DNA from: Bacteroidales bacterium
GTDB lineage: Bacteria > Bacteroidota > Bacteroidia > Bacteroidales > UBA7960
Direction of reading: 5' to 3'
Assembly: GCA_003559475.1 (NCBI GenBank)
Contig: PWLF01000193.1
Span: forward strand, 1-53,453
Length of the DNA: 53,453 bases
How positions within the stretch are numbered: position 1 is the stretch's first letter; each line of letters starts with the position of its first letter. A program made the translations under genes and the position numbers. This document shows, piece after piece, positions 53,121 through 53,453 of this stretch. The notes under the pieces are model-generated. The model saw only the letters and a program-made list of their open reading frames with translations. It was not told where the DNA came from and searched no databases.

Positions 53121-53453
53121 ATGCTTAAGAAAACTTTTACTTCGATTGTTTTAACGCTTGCTTTTATCTTTTCCGGTTATGCGCAAGTTTCAATAGGTCC
53201 TGATGGACAAGAAGCCCATGAATCAGCGATATTAGAATTAATATCCGGAGAAAAAGGATTTTTGATGACCAGAATTGCTGGTAACGACCAGATTGATAAT
53301 CCTGCAGAGGCACTAATAATTTATAACACTAACACAAACTGTTTTGAAATCTATCTCGAAGCCGAATGGCATGAGATATGGTGTTATGGAGGATGCATTG
53401 AATCTACAGACCCAACTGAAATTACCGGAGACGATCAAATTTGTGATGGTAGT
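53121..53453 (+). CDS. Secreted protein, N-terminal part (cut by window end)
   Basis: An open reading frame of 111 codons runs from ATG 53121 to the window edge without a stop. It starts with a signal peptide (MLKKTFTSIVLTLAFIFSGY, cleavage near YAQ|VS). The mature start, SIGPDGQEAHESAILELISG followed by EKGFLMTR, and later ALIIYNTNTNCFEIYLEAEW, match a module often found at the N-terminus of Bacteroidota secreted structural or FISUMP-type proteins. Cys residues appear in ITGDDQICDGS-like spacing. A TATATTTG box at 53054-53061 may be part of its promoter. The remaining domains lie outside the window. Confidence 0.8.
   Translation, partial: MLKKTFTSIVLTLAFIFSGYAQVSIGPDGQEAHESAILELISGEKGFLMTRIAGNDQIDNPAEALIIYNTNTNCFEIYLEAEWHEIWCYGGCIESTDPTEITGDDQICDGS

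Noticed and set aside
1-53453. tRNA, rRNA or riboswitch genes.
   Set aside because: I scanned the gaps for T-loop motifs and long conserved stem patterns and saw none that fit; subtle small RNAs cannot be excluded by eye.

Overview
The window is AT-rich DNA (roughly one third G+C by eye) from a member of the Bacteroidota. The evidence is two clear type IX secretion C-terminal signals, a DUF5687 membrane protein beside its ABC ATPase, a GWxTD lipoprotein, a fused AmgK-RapZ protein, and several copies of the Bacteroidota promoter form TTTG-N18..21-TAnnTTTG. The secretion signals point to a T9SS-bearing, probably environmental lineage rather than classical gut Bacteroides; I cannot place it more finely. 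It looks like ordinary chromosome: no tRNA, rRNA, CRISPR array, insertion sequence or phage module was seen.

Layout. 1-11.7 kb is housekeeping: ruvX-def (minus strand), mutS, uvrA, a repeat-built lipoprotein (minus strand), aspS and an ABC-F ATPase. uvrA is broken by a single in-frame TGA that replaces a glycine of the second Walker A motif. 12.0-20.0 kb holds three secreted surface proteins in a row: a small T9SS cargo, an 1121-residue fibre-like protein with 41-residue tandem repeats and a C-terminal S74-type chaperone, and a 1317-residue protein with nine fibronectin-III-like domains and a FISUMP-like end. A strong hairpin terminator follows. 20.2-26.8 kb is a surface-glycan group: an acetyltransferase-like protein, then a tight operon of flippase, glycosyltransferase, an asparagine-synthase-like protein without the N-terminal cysteine, and a FetAB-type ABC pair. 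27.1-34.9 kb holds a PorE-like OmpA protein, a DEDDy exonuclease, two small envelope proteins, an M15 peptidase, recA and an ABC/DUF5687 exporter pair.

35.2-42.5 kb is one giant gene of 2429 codons. It encodes five modules, each an Ig-like domain followed by a glycine-rich domain that closely resembles, by recall, the extracellular ligand-binding glycine-rich region of the animal receptor kinases ALK and LTK. A T9SS signal closes it. This is the most striking object in the window.

42.8-48.1 kb is a tight operon with a FecCD-type permease and ATPase, an AmgK-like sugar kinase fused to a RapZ C-terminal domain, a MurU-like nucleotidyltransferase and a dicarboxylate/amino-acid symporter; it suggests nutrient uptake coupled to peptidoglycan sugar recycling. 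48.1-53.5 kb holds a BCCT transporter (minus strand), a GWxTD lipoprotein, rlmB, a LutA-like Fe-S protein and the start of another secreted protein cut by the window edge.
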